A stretch of DNA of 11,194 nt from Flavobacteriaceae bacterium. GTDB taxonomy: Bacteria; Bacteroidota; Bacteroidia; Flavobacteriales; Flavobacteriaceae. The stretch spans positions 1 to 11,194 of the forward strand of contig CANHBE010000062.1 in assembly GCA_947458575.1 (NCBI GenBank), given 5' to 3'. The position numbers and the translations under genes were made by a program. The notes beneath the pieces were generated by a model, which saw only the letters and a list, made by a program, of their open reading frames with translations, was not told where the DNA came from and made no database searches. Each line of letters opens with the position of its first letter. Position 1 is the first letter of the stretch. Below are positions 1-6,878 of the stretch, piece after piece.

Positions 1-1977
1 CGTAAATTTCTTCTCATTTAGAATTTGAGCAAGCATTTCTTGCGCGTCCTGAAAAACAGAAGTTGCCTGTTCACCAACGACCTCATCTGTTAAGATTGCA
101 GGATACTTACCAAATAACTCCCAAGTTCGAAAAAACGGCGTCCAATCTATAAAAGGTACTAAAGTTTCGACATCAACCTCAATAGTTCTTGTTCCGATAA
201 AAGCAGGTTTCTTCGGACTGTAATTCTCCCAATCCAACAAGAGCTTATTTCTCCTAGCCTCTTCAATAGTCAGGAAGTTCTTATCTCGACTTCTATTCAA
301 ATAACCTTCGCGCAATTCGTCATATTCTATGCGTAAAGCTTCGGTATAGGACTTTCGATCTGAATTGAGTAGATTTCCCGCTACGGTAACCGCACGAGAA
401 GCATCATTTACGTGAACAACCGTTTCGCGATATTCGGGAGCTATTTTAACTGCAGTATGCGCTCTAGAAGTCGTGGCGCCACCTATCATCACGGGAATCT
501 TAATATTTCTTTTGTCAAGTTCTTTAGCTAGATAAACCATTTCATCCAACGATGGCGTAATCAAACCACTCAAGCCAATGATATCTACATTTTCTGTGAC
601 TGCAGTCTCAATGATGCGCTCGGGTTGCACCATAACACCCAAATCGATAATTTCGTAGTTGTTGCAGCCCAACACAACAGAAACAATGTTTTTTCCGATA
701 TCATGAACATCGCCTTTGACTGTTGCCATCAGAATTTTTCCTGCAGAGGAAGATTTACCATCTTTCTGCGCTTCGATAAACGGCAATAAGTAAGCAACTG
801 CTTTTTTCATCACACGAGCCGATTTGACTACCTGCGGTAGAAACATTTTCCCGGAGCCAAACAAATCTCCTACGACGTTCATTCCGGTCATCAAGTTGAT
901 TTCGATAACCTCTATTGGGCTACTGGCAGCAGCTCGCGCTTCCTCCACATCAATTTCGATAAAAGCGTCTATTCCTTTGACCAACGAATGTGTTAAACGT
1001 TCCTGCACAGTCCCGGACCGCCACTCTTCAATTGCTTTCTCATTGCTCTTGGAGTCACCTTTGATATTCTCGGCAAAATCTAGTAGTCGTTCTGTCGCAT
1101 CTTCCCGTCGGTTGAGCAGCACATCTTCAACATATTCGAGCAAATCTTTGGGGATTTCGTCATATACTTCTAACATTTCGGGATTGACGATTCCCATAGT
1201 CATGCCATGTTGAATAGCATGATACAAGAACGCAGAGTGCATCGCTTCGCGAACTTTGTCGTTACCTCGAAACGAGAAAGAAACATTGCTGACACCACCG
1301 CTCACATGCGCGTAGGGCAAATTCTCTTTAATCCATTTAGTGGCTTTGAAAAAATCCAGTGCGTTGAGTTTGTGTTCTTCCATACCGGTTCCGACCGGGA
1401 AGATATTGGGATCGAAGATGATGTCCTCGGCCGGAAAGCCAACCTGCTCTACTAAGATATCATAGGAACGTTTGCAAATTTCAATTCGTCTTTCGTAGTT
1501 GTCGGCTTGACCTTTTTCGTCAAAAGCCATGACGATTACAGCAGCACCATATCGCTTGATGAGTTTAGCATGATGAATAAATAGAGCTTCTCCCTCTTTG
1601 AGCGAAATGGAATTGACCACACATTTTCCTTGCACGACTTTTAGTCCCGCTTCAATTATTTCCCATTTCGAACTATCAATCATCACCGGTACACGGGAAA
1701 TATCAGGTTCAGCTGCCATTAGATTTAGAAAAGTAGTCATTGCGTGAACACCATCAAGCATGCCCTCATCCATATTGACGTCGATAATCTGCGCGCCGCC
1801 TTCAACTTGATCACGCGCAACAGAGAGCGCTTCGTCGTAGCGTTCTTCTTTGATCAAGCGAAGGAATTTACGAGAACCTGTAACGTTGGTTCGTTCGCCT
1901 ACGTTGACGAAATTGGTTTCAGGCGTAACAATGAGTGGTTCAAGCCCCGATAATTTAAGATATTTTGATTCTACCAT
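1..1977 (-). CDS. metH: Methionine synthase, pterin/cobalamin/activation half (partial)
   Basis: This is the B12-dependent half of methionine synthase, which moves a methyl group from methyltetrahydrofolate through cobalamin to homocysteine in the cytoplasm. I translated 659 codons; the frame is still open at the left edge, so the C-terminus is missing. A pterin-binding domain spans about residues 20-270 ([14 protein letters not shown] near 25-38, then [12 protein letters not shown] and [10 protein letters not shown]). The cobalamin cap is about 300-400. The B12 domain is about 413-545, with the base-off ligand motif GDVHDIGKN at 422-430 (His425) and GLSGLITPS and [11 protein letters not shown] further on. 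The activation domain begins with FIDWTPFF near 609. The homocysteine domain is absent here and is encoded by the next gene upstream, 70 bp away. The start is the ATG at 1977; in-frame stops lie just upstream. A split MetH is known in Bacteroidota, so this is not a broken gene. Confidence 0.96.
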   Translation of the reverse strand, partial: MVESKYLKLSGLEPLIVTPETNFVNVGERTNVTGSRKFLRLIKEERYDEALSVARDQVEGGAQIIDVNMDEGMLDGVHAMTTFLNLMAAEPDISRVPVMIDSSKWEIIEAGLKVVQGKCVVNSISLKEGEALFIHHAKLIKRYGAAVIVMAFDEKGQADNYERRIEICKRSYDILVEQVGFPAEDIIFDPNIFPVGTGMEEHKLNALDFFKATKWIKENLPYAHVSGGVSNVSFSFRGNDKVREAMHSAFLYHAIQHGMTMGIVNPEMLEVYDEIPKDLLEYVEDVLLNRREDATERLLDFAENIKGDSKSNEKAIEEWRSGTVQERLTHSLVKGIDAFIEIDVEEARAAASSPIEVIEINLMTGMNVVGDLFGSGKMFLPQVVKSARVMKKAVAYLLPFIEAQKDGKSSSAGKILMATVKGDVHDIGKNIVSVVLGCNNYEIIDLGVMVQPERIIETAVTENVDIIGLSGLITPSLDEMVYLAKELDKRNIKIPVMIGGATTSRAHTAVKIAPEYRETVVHVNDASRAVTVAGNLLNSDRKSYTEALRIEYDELREGYLNRSRDKNFLTIEEARRNKLLLDWENYSPKKPAFIGTRTIEVDVETLVPFIDWTPFFRTWELFGKYPAILTDEVVGEQATSVFQDAQEMLAQILNEKKFT

Positions 1978-2047
1978 TCTATTATTTTTTGCAACGAAAT
2001 GCTGAATTTTTATCTTTTACAATTCGTACATTCATTGCTATTCTTTG

Positions 2048-3058
2048 TTATATTGCATTTGATTTATTCTCTGCGAAGCGCGGCTCAAATTCTGCCGCAA
2101 CTTCAGCAATCAACTTAATATGTTCCGGAGTTGTTCCGCAACAACCGCCAATAATATTGACCAAATTCTCGCTCAAGTATTCTCGAATAAGGTTTTGCAT
2201 TTCTTCTGGTGTTTGGTCATATTGCCCGAATGCATTAGGCAAGCCGGCATTGGGATGCGCAGAAATATTCAAAGAAGTATTTCTTGCGAGTCTCTTGAGA
2301 TATGGCTTCAATTGATCGGCACCTAAAGCACAGTTAAACCCTACACTCAAAAGTGGAATATGAGATATAGAAATCAAAAAAGCTTCTACAGTCTGACCCG
2401 ACAGCGTTCGTCCTGAAGCATCAGTGATAGTTCCCGAAACCATAATGGGAATATCGATGTTCCGTTCTTCTTTTACCTCTTCAATAGCAAACAAGGCTGC
2501 TTTAGCATTCAGGGTATCAAAGATTGTTTCTACCAAAAGAAGATCGCATCCACCGTCGATTAAGGCTTCAACTTGTTGTTTGTATGCGATGCGTAATTCA
2601 TCGAAAGTGACCGCTCGAAATCCGGGATCATTTACATCCGGACTCATACTGGCTGTTCGATTGGTTGGGCCGATAGACCCGGCAACGAATCTAGGTTTGT
2701 TTGGGTTTTTTGCTGTAAACTCGTCGGCGACTTCCCGTGCAATTTTGGCTGATTGAAAATTGAGTTCATACACCAAGTCTTCCAAGTGATAATCAGCCAT
2801 CCCGATGGTTGTGCTGGAAAATGTGTTGGTTTCGACGATGTCTGCGCCGGCGTCAAAATATTTCGCGTGTATTTCTCGTATCGCATTCGGTTGGGTTATC
2901 GATAGTAAATCGTTGTTGCCTTTGAGCGGATGTGGAAAATCTCTAAATCGATCGCCTCGAAAATCTTCTTCAGAAAAATTGTAGCGTTGCAGCATGGTTC
3001 CCATAGCTCCGTCGAGAACGAGTATTCGGTTTTGAATTGCTTGTTGAATTGTTGACAT
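2048..3058 (-). CDS. metH: Methionine synthase, homocysteine-binding half
   Basis: This 336-residue homocysteine S-methyltransferase domain corresponds to the first third of E. coli MetH. It binds zinc and activates homocysteine for methyl transfer. Visible motifs are [10 protein letters not shown] at 14-23, the start of the TIM barrel; [10 protein letters not shown] at 71-80; GSIGPTNR at 127-134; and the three zinc cysteines, Cys243 in GFNCALG and Cys306-Cys307 in [10 protein letters not shown]. The protein ends where the pterin domain would begin in full-length MetH, and that domain follows as the next gene. The two products presumably work as one enzyme. It is read from a long leader containing a SAM-I riboswitch, so high SAM should reduce expression of both halves. 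It could be labelled generically as a homocysteine S-methyltransferase, but the neighbouring gene makes metH the better name. Confidence 0.95.
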   Translation of the reverse strand: MSTIQQAIQNRILVLDGAMGTMLQRYNFSEEDFRGDRFRDFPHPLKGNNDLLSITQPNAIREIHAKYFDAGADIVETNTFSSTTIGMADYHLEDLVYELNFQSAKIAREVADEFTAKNPNKPRFVAGSIGPTNRTASMSPDVNDPGFRAVTFDELRIAYKQQVEALIDGGCDLLLVETIFDTLNAKAALFAIEEVKEERNIDIPIMVSGTITDASGRTLSGQTVEAFLISISHIPLLSVGFNCALGADQLKPYLKRLARNTSLNISAHPNAGLPNAFGQYDQTPEEMQNLIREYLSENLVNIIGGCCGTTPEHIKLIAEVAAEFEPRFAENKSNAI

Positions 3059-3081
3059 ATATCAGTTGTAGGTTGTCGGTT

Positions 3082-3106
3082 GTCTGGTTTCTGACGAAAG
3101 ACAGAC
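3082..3106 (-). promoter_or_regulatory. Small hairpin just upstream of the metH start
   Basis: On the minus strand GTCTG (3106-3102) pairs with CAGAC (3086-3082), and TTTC with GAAA inside it, closed by a GTCA loop with a small internal bulge. It lies 23 nt before the metH ATG, has no U-tract, and could be part of a translation-level expression platform. It is followed by the tandem heptamer GGTTGTC GGTTGTC (plus strand 3071-3084). The role is speculative. Confidence 0.35.
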
Positions 3107-3139
3107 ATTCAGACGTTTGTTGTTATGAAATCGATTGCC

Positions 3140-3236
3140 TAGCCCCGATGGCAGCGGCATCCTTTTCTTTAACCCTTTCAGAGTTTTGAACTCTGAAAGG
3201 GTTAAAGAAAAGATACAGCGTACAGCGGGATTAGCT
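3140..3236. repeat. Large hairpin-forming intergenic repeat in the metH leader
   Basis: The core is a perfect 24-bp inverted repeat (3162-3185 and 3189-3212) with a 3-nt TTG spacer. Around it are imperfectly complementary outer arms: 3140-3161 beginning TAGCCCCGATGGCAGCGG, and 3213-3236 ending ACAGCGGGATTAGCT. The whole element could fold into one hairpin of about 97 nt. There is no U-tract on either side, so it is not a standard terminator. From memory it resembles short interspersed repeats between genes in flavobacterial genomes that share the AGCCCCGAT ... AGCGGGATTAGC ends; I cannot verify that here. It lies between the SAM-I aptamer and the metH start codon, so it becomes part of the mRNA leader. 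Confidence 0.75.
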
Positions 3237-3304
3237 ACTGAAATAAATTCAGCATACATCCTAAAAAAATAAATGTTACCGTAAAAGTGAGAGAATTTCT
3301 CGTG

Positions 3305-3406
3305 GTTATCTGTCCAAGTTTGCACTTGGTAGAATGTAGCACCTTCTTTAAGGTAAAGGGTTGCTAAGCTTTCATCGGGTCTAATCCCTCTGGCTTTCGT
3401 GATAAC
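3305..3406 (-). ncRNA. SAM-I (S-box) riboswitch aptamer upstream of metH
   Basis: Read on the minus strand, this stretch has the conserved S-box elements in order. Stem P1 is formed by GTTATC (3406-3401) and GATAAC (3310-3305). The core AGAGGGA, then ACCCGATGAAAGC, then AGCAACCC lies between 3391 and 3358. The P3 arm is GGTGCTACATTCTACC (3343-3328). P4 is a perfect six-pair stem with a GCAA tetraloop (3329-3314). SAM-I aptamers bind S-adenosylmethionine and lower expression of methionine genes when SAM is plentiful, which fits the metH genes downstream. Its 3' end is about 245 bp from the metH start. I see no clear U-tract terminator in that interval, so the mode of control is uncertain. Confidence 0.93.
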
Positions 3407-3429
3407 GATCATTAAAATTAAGAACTCGG

Positions 3430-3460
3430 CAAAGTACGGTAATAGAATTGGGTTTTGCAA
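3430..3460 (-). promoter_or_regulatory. Candidate metH promoter
   Basis: The minus strand reads TACTTTG (3436-3430), one T short of the Bacteroidota -7 element TAnnTTTG, with TTG (3460-3458) 21 bp upstream as a -33 element. Transcription would start near 3424, some 18 nt before the SAM-I aptamer, which suits a riboswitch leader. The -7 mismatch keeps this tentative. Confidence 0.45.
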
Positions 3461-3519
3461 CAACTCGGCAAAAAATATATACGACAACGTTGTAGTTTGA
3501 AGCGTTAGGGCTTTTGGGC

Positions 3520-3556
3520 AAAAAAAAAGTCTTTGGAAAACCAAAGACTCTTTTTG
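3520..3556 (-). terminator. Intrinsic terminator of the T9SS cargo gene
   Basis: A nine-pair stem AGTCTTTGG / CCAAAGACT (3528-3536 and 3541-3549) with a 4-nt loop is followed on the minus strand by a run of eight or more Ts (3528-3521). It begins about 25 bp after the stop codon of the secreted-protein gene and isolates that gene from the metH promoter. The plus-strand side also has a short T run (3551-3555), so it may work in both directions. Confidence 0.9.
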
Positions 3557-3573
3557 TAGTGAACCGTTAATCG

Positions 3574-4455
3574 TTATCTCTTGATTACTTTGGTTGTACC
3601 TGTTCCTTCTGCTGTAGTTATTTTCATGAAATAAACTCCGGCATTCAAATCAGCAATATTCATTTGGCTTGTCATTCCTTTCACTTCTTTCACGATACGA
3701 CCGTTCATGTCCGTCATTTGAATAGCGGTGATTTCGTTGTTAGAGTTGTTTGCTACGTTAATTACGTTAGCAGCAGGATTTGGCCATACAGAAAAATTGC
3801 TTTTAAAGAAAGCGTCTGTCGAAAGTGGACGATCAACGCTAAGGGCATCTAAACCAATGATGTTTGAATTTGCTCCAGATGGACCTCCATCAGTTACAAA
3901 ATATCTGAACCCGAGTTTACATGAGGTTGGAGCACCTAAACCATCAACAGTGTATGTATACTGTGTCCATGTTAATGGATATCCAGCTTGAGCTAGAGTT
4001 GGATTGATTTCAACAGCTAATTCCAAATAATCACCCAAACCTGCGCTTCCTCCTGATGGCGCAGCTGTAAACTCACCATTTGTACTGATTCTTAATTGCA
4101 AGTTATCTGCAAATGAAGGAGCTGTTCCACCTTGACGCGTGTAAAAAGTGATAACATCACCATCTTGCAAAGTGATTGCTGGAGTCATTAACCAGTTACT
4201 GATTGTACCTGTACCAGTTGTACTATTAAAATTACATAATGTAAAAGATGTAGCTGCTCCGTTGAAGGCACCTGTGAAAGCAGTTCCACCACCTTGTGCC
4301 CAAGTGGAAGCACCAACAGGTGTACTTTGATTTGTTTGTGTCCATCCAAGACCCGCAAGAGCGGTAAATGTGTCAAAGTTCTCTGTAAACAAATTTTGAG
4401 CTTGTGATGCTCCAATTGTTAGTACCAAAGAAAAAGAAAGTAATAGTTTTTTCAT
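3574..4455 (-). CDS. Secreted choice-of-anchor J-like protein with T9SS sorting domain
   Basis: This 293-residue exported protein has a signal peptide (MKKLLLSFSLVLTIGASQA, cleavage likely after Ala19). A Thr/Ser/Gly-rich beta-sandwich region at about 22-208 begins with FTENFDTF and ends with NIIGLDALSV, the layout of cleaved-adhesin / choice-of-anchor J domains. A type A type IX secretion sorting domain covers about 219-293: SNFSVWPNPAANVINV, a middle TDMNGRIV, LNAGVYFMKI, and a terminal TTKVIKR. Such proteins cross the outer membrane by the T9SS and are released or anchored at the surface; no catalytic motif is visible. I chose the ATG at 4455 because it starts directly at the signal peptide. 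An in-frame ATG ten codons upstream (4485) lies inside the promoter -7 element. It has its own promoter and terminator and is not linked by sequence to methionine metabolism. Confidence 0.88.
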   Translation of the reverse strand: MKKLLLSFSLVLTIGASQAQNLFTENFDTFTALAGLGWTQTNQSTPVGASTWAQGGGTAFTGAFNGAATSFTLCNFNSTTGTGTISNWLMTPAITLQDGDVITFYTRQGGTAPSFADNLQLRISTNGEFTAAPSGGSAGLGDYLELAVEINPTLAQAGYPLTWTQYTYTVDGLGAPTSCKLGFRYFVTDGGPSGANSNIIGLDALSVDRPLSTDAFFKSNFSVWPNPAANVINVANNSNNEITAIQMTDMNGRIVKEVKGMTSQMNIADLNAGVYFMKITTAEGTGTTKVIKR

Positions 4456-4482
4456 AATGAAATAATTAAGTTGTTTAAGATG

Positions 4483-4511
4483 CAAATCTAATAATAAAAA
4501 ACTACTCCAAA
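4483..4511 (-). promoter_or_regulatory. Promoter of the T9SS cargo gene
   Basis: The minus strand carries TTTG (4511-4508), a 17-bp spacer, and TAGATTTG (4490-4483), an exact match to the Bacteroidota -7 element TAnnTTTG. It sits 27 bp upstream of the chosen ATG at 4455 and diverges from the metK promoter about 30 bp away. Confidence 0.75.
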
Positions 4512-4540
4512 AAACTTTTTTCTAATCAAAAATGGTTTCA

Positions 4541-4548
4541 TACATTTG
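4541..4548 (+). promoter_or_regulatory. metK promoter -7 element
   Basis: TACATTTG matches the Bacteroidota -7 consensus TAnnTTTG exactly. No good TTG -33 element lies at the usual distance; the region holds only a T-run near 4516-4521. Transcription would begin near 4554-4557, so the transcript opens with the first stem of the SAM-II aptamer. That agreement in position supports both calls. Confidence 0.65.
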
Positions 4549-4558
4549 CTCCCGAATT

Positions 4559-4632
4559 TCAAGAGGAAAAATTTGACCTGATTGCAACCTCTGACGCTAA
4601 CTTGTTGGACGTCAAAAAAAATGCTAAAGCGG
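4559..4632 (+). ncRNA. SAM-II type riboswitch upstream of metK
   Basis: The stretch fits the SAM-II H-type pseudoknot. P1 is AGAGG (4562-4566) with CCTCT (4588-4592), extended by TC/GA across a bulged A. The P1 loop holds ATTTGACCTGATTGCA (4571-4586), nearly identical to the conserved SAM-II segment AUUUAACC..AUUGCA. The 3' strand is AATGCTAAAGCGG (4620-4632): GC (4623-4624) can pair with GC (4584-4585), and GG (4631-4632) with CC (4577-4578), with the five- and six-nucleotide spacings I recall for the class. Between P1 and the 3' strand is an extra hairpin (GACG 4593-4596 with CGTC 4610-4613, continued by CTAA/TTGG) not found in the minimal alphaproteobacterial form. The gene downstream is SAM synthetase, the expected target. 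A SAM-II relative such as SAM-V is the alternative. Confidence 0.8.
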
Positions 4633-4648
4633 AAATCTCTCCTTTAGT
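4623..4648 (+). promoter_or_regulatory. Alternative hairpin competing with the SAM-II pseudoknot
   Basis: GCTAAAG (4623-4629), the 3' strand of the SAM-II pseudoknot, is complementary to CTTTAGT (4642-4648) over seven pairs, one of them G-T. The two structures cannot form together, so this could be the expression platform. How it would connect to metK translation 52 nt downstream is unclear. Confidence 0.45.
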
Positions 4649-4699
4649 TGCTCAGCAGTCTTATTTACCGAAACAATAATTTATTTAAATTAAAACATT

Positions 4700-5950
4700 A
4701 TGGCTTATTTATTTACGTCTGAGTCAGTGAGTGAAGGACACCCGGACAAAGTAGCTGATCAAATTTCAGATGCATTAATTGATAACTTTATGGCTTTCGA
4801 CCCGAAATCGAAAGTAGCTTGCGAAACTTTGGTGACAACTGGTCAAGTGATTTTAGCAGGTGAAGTAAAATCAGACACTTACTTAGATGTGCAGAACATT
4901 GCGCGCGAGGTGATTCGCAAAATTGGTTACACCAAGAGCGAGTATATGTTTGAGGCAGATTCTTGCGGTGTTCTTTCAGCGATACACGAGCAATCTGCAG
5001 ATATCAATCAAGGTGTTGAAAGAGCCAATCCGGAAGATCAGGGTGCTGGAGACCAGGGAATGATGTTCGGTTATGCGACAAACGAAACCGAAAATTATAT
5101 GCCACTGGCTTTGGATTTATCTCATGCTCTATTGATTGAATTGGCCAACCTCAGAAGAGAAAATAACGAAATAAAATACTTGCGTCCGGATGCCAAATCA
5201 CAAGTTACTTTGGAATATTCCGACGACAATAAACCGGTTCGTATTGATGCAATTGTCATTTCGACTCAGCATGATGATTTTGATGAAGAAGCAAAAATGC
5301 TCGCTAAGATCAAGAGTGATTTAATTTCGATCTTGATTCCTCGTGTGAAGGCAAAATATCCTGAATATGCGCATTTATTTAACGACCAAATTCAATATCA
5401 CATTAATCCAACCGGAAAGTTTGTAATTGGTGGTCCACATGGAGACACTGGATTAACAGGGAGAAAAATCATTGTGGACACTTACGGCGGAAAAGGCGCG
5501 CATGGTGGTGGTGCTTTCTCCGGAAAAGACCCGAGTAAAGTAGACCGAAGTGCTGCTTATGCCACGCGTCACATTGCCAAGAATCTTGTAGCAGCAGGAG
5601 TTGCTGATGAAATTTTAGTGCAAGTTTCTTACGCAATTGGAGTTGCGAAGCCAATGGGGATTTTCGTTGAAACCTACGGAACTTCGAAAGTAAATATGAC
5701 AAACGGTGAAATTGCTAAAAAAGTGGAGTCGATTTTTGATATGCGTCCGTACTTTATCGAACAGAGATTAAAATTGAGAAATCCAATCTACAGCGAAACT
5801 GCTGCTTATGGTCACATGGGTAGAAATCCTGAAACTGTAACCAAGACATTTACTGCGCCGGGTGGAGCTTCAAAAACGGTAAGCGTAGAGTTATTTACAT
5901 GGGAAAAACTCGATTTTGTAGACAAAGTGAAAGCAGCGTTTGGATTGTAA
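4700..5950 (+). CDS. metK: S-adenosylmethionine synthetase
   Basis: MetK makes S-adenosylmethionine from methionine and ATP, releasing phosphate and pyrophosphate, in the cytoplasm. The 416-residue product is longer than E. coli MetK (384), in keeping with the longer Bacteroidota forms. Motifs are SEGHPDK at 11-17 (ATP-binding His14 and Asp16), GAGDQG at 115-120 (the methionine and active-site loop), [13 protein letters not shown] at 244-256 and the P-loop-like [16 protein letters not shown] at 269-284. The ATG at 4700 gives the canonical N-terminus; no strong Shine-Dalgarno is seen, as usual in this phylum. A SAM-II type riboswitch occupies the leader and should give feedback by the enzyme's own product. 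A strong terminator follows. It is transcribed away from the metH genes, which supply its substrate. Confidence 0.98.
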   Translation: MAYLFTSESVSEGHPDKVADQISDALIDNFMAFDPKSKVACETLVTTGQVILAGEVKSDTYLDVQNIAREVIRKIGYTKSEYMFEADSCGVLSAIHEQSADINQGVERANPEDQGAGDQGMMFGYATNETENYMPLALDLSHALLIELANLRRENNEIKYLRPDAKSQVTLEYSDDNKPVRIDAIVISTQHDDFDEEAKMLAKIKSDLISILIPRVKAKYPEYAHLFNDQIQYHINPTGKFVIGGPHGDTGLTGRKIIVDTYGGKGAHGGGAFSGKDPSKVDRSAAYATRHIAKNLVAAGVADEILVQVSYAIGVAKPMGIFVETYGTSKVNMTNGEIAKKVESIFDMRPYFIEQRLKLRNPIYSETAAYGHMGRNPETVTKTFTAPGGASKTVSVELFTWEKLDFVDKVKAAFGL

Positions 5951-5987
5951 CCAAATCGCTTGTAAATATTTCAACAAATAGCCTGTC

Positions 5988-6022
5988 AAAAGCCCGATTC
6001 ATTTTGAAATCGGGCTTTTTTT
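5988..6022 (+). terminator. Intrinsic terminator of metK
   Basis: Stem AAAAGCCCGATT (5988-5999) pairs with AATCGGGCTTTT (6008-6019) around an 8-nt loop and runs into a tract of seven Ts (6016-6022). It lies 38 bp after the metK stop and separates metK from the next gene. Confidence 0.93.
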
Positions 6023-6099
6023 GTCTCAGTAGAATGGCTTAACATATTGAGGATTCAAATGCGCATCAATTTCGAAAAATAAACCTTAAATTCGTTCCG

Positions 6100-6876
6100 A
6101 TGAAAAAGACTTATCTACTGTTTTGGCTGTTTTGTTTTTCGAACGTTTTGGCGCAAAAATCTATATTGGTAAATACTGTCAATCTGAAGGCTGATTCATT
6201 TGTTGGTTATGATGCACTTGGTGCCATTTACTCTATTACTGACAATGTCTTTACTAAGTTCGTTGATAATCAGCAATGGCAATATAAGAATCCACAGTTG
6301 GGAAGAATCACTAAAGTTGATCTTCAGAATCCACTGAAAATTGTTCTGTTCTATCAAGATTTCAATACCGTTGTTTTGGTTGACAACCAATTAAATGAAA
6401 CAGCACGAATTAATCTTAACGACTCTGAAAACACCATTTTACCTTCTGCGATAGGGCTGGCTGCCGGAAATCGGCTTTGGATTTACGACAGTCTAACCCT
6501 ACGAATAGGTCTCTATGATTATGGGAAACGTGAATTAAAGAATCTAACAGTACCATTTACGAATAACATCAAATCATATAGTAGCAACTTCAACTATTTT
6601 AGATGGACGGACGAGGTTGGCAATGCATTCGAATGTGATGTGTACGGAAAAATCAAATCGTATGGTGTTTTACCCGTTCTTGAGCGTTTGCAGTGGATTT
6701 CCGATACGAAATTGATATATGAAGTCGATGACCACTTATTCCTATACGACCTCGAAGAAAACAAATCTACCTTGATTGAACTTGAAGAAAAAAGCTTTAA
6801 AAATTTTACCTATATCGACCAAATTTTGTCTATTTTTACCAACCATCGAATTACTAATTATAAATTAGCAGACTAG
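6100..6876 (+). CDS. Exported protein of unknown function, beta-propeller-like
   Basis: The product has 258 residues and a clear signal peptide (MKKTYLLFWLFCFSNVLA, cleavage likely before Gln19). No lipobox cysteine follows, so it is probably soluble and periplasmic. The mature part is rich in short beta-strand patterns with recurring aromatic-Asp turns (GAIYSITDNVFTKF, KIVLFYQDFNTVVLVDNQ, RLWIYDSLTLRIGLYDYG, LIYEVDDHLFLYDLEE), as in beta-propeller proteins. I recognise no catalytic motif and cannot name a family. It ends 2 bp before the deoxynucleoside kinase gene, so the two are almost certainly cotranscribed; from memory this pairing recurs in Bacteroidota, which I could not check. A TAAATTCG near-match to the -7 element lies at 6087-6094, but it is too close to the ATG for an ordinary leader. 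Confidence 0.8.
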   Translation: MKKTYLLFWLFCFSNVLAQKSILVNTVNLKADSFVGYDALGAIYSITDNVFTKFVDNQQWQYKNPQLGRITKVDLQNPLKIVLFYQDFNTVVLVDNQLNETARINLNDSENTILPSAIGLAAGNRLWIYDSLTLRIGLYDYGKRELKNLTVPFTNNIKSYSSNFNYFRWTDEVGNAFECDVYGKIKSYGVLPVLERLQWISDTKLIYEVDDHLFLYDLEENKSTLIELEEKSFKNFTYIDQILSIFTNHRITNYKLAD

Positions 6877-6878
6877 TA

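Noticed and set aside
1982..2035. 17-codon open frame between the two metH genes
   Set aside because: Too short, with no recognisable motif or ribosome site; the expected occurrence by chance is high.
3162..3212. The 24-bp perfect hairpin as an intrinsic terminator
   Set aside because: No T-run follows the stem on either strand, and the stem is far longer than typical terminators.
3062..3544. 160-residue open frame on the minus strand in the metH leader, partly protein-like
   Set aside because: It runs through the SAM-I aptamer, the palindromic repeat and the terminator; its conserved look comes from riboswitch core bases.
4479..4679. Open plus-strand frame reading FQEEKFDLIATSDANLL and onward to a stop at 4677, suggesting a truncated gene before metK
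   Set aside because: It has no start codon, and its bases match the SAM-II conserved loop, stems and pseudoknot strand right after a -7 element, so an RNA explains it better.
6087..6094. TAAATTCG as the promoter of the exported-protein gene
   Set aside because: It has a one-base mismatch and lies only 5 bp before the ATG, which would require leaderless transcription; no supporting -33 element.
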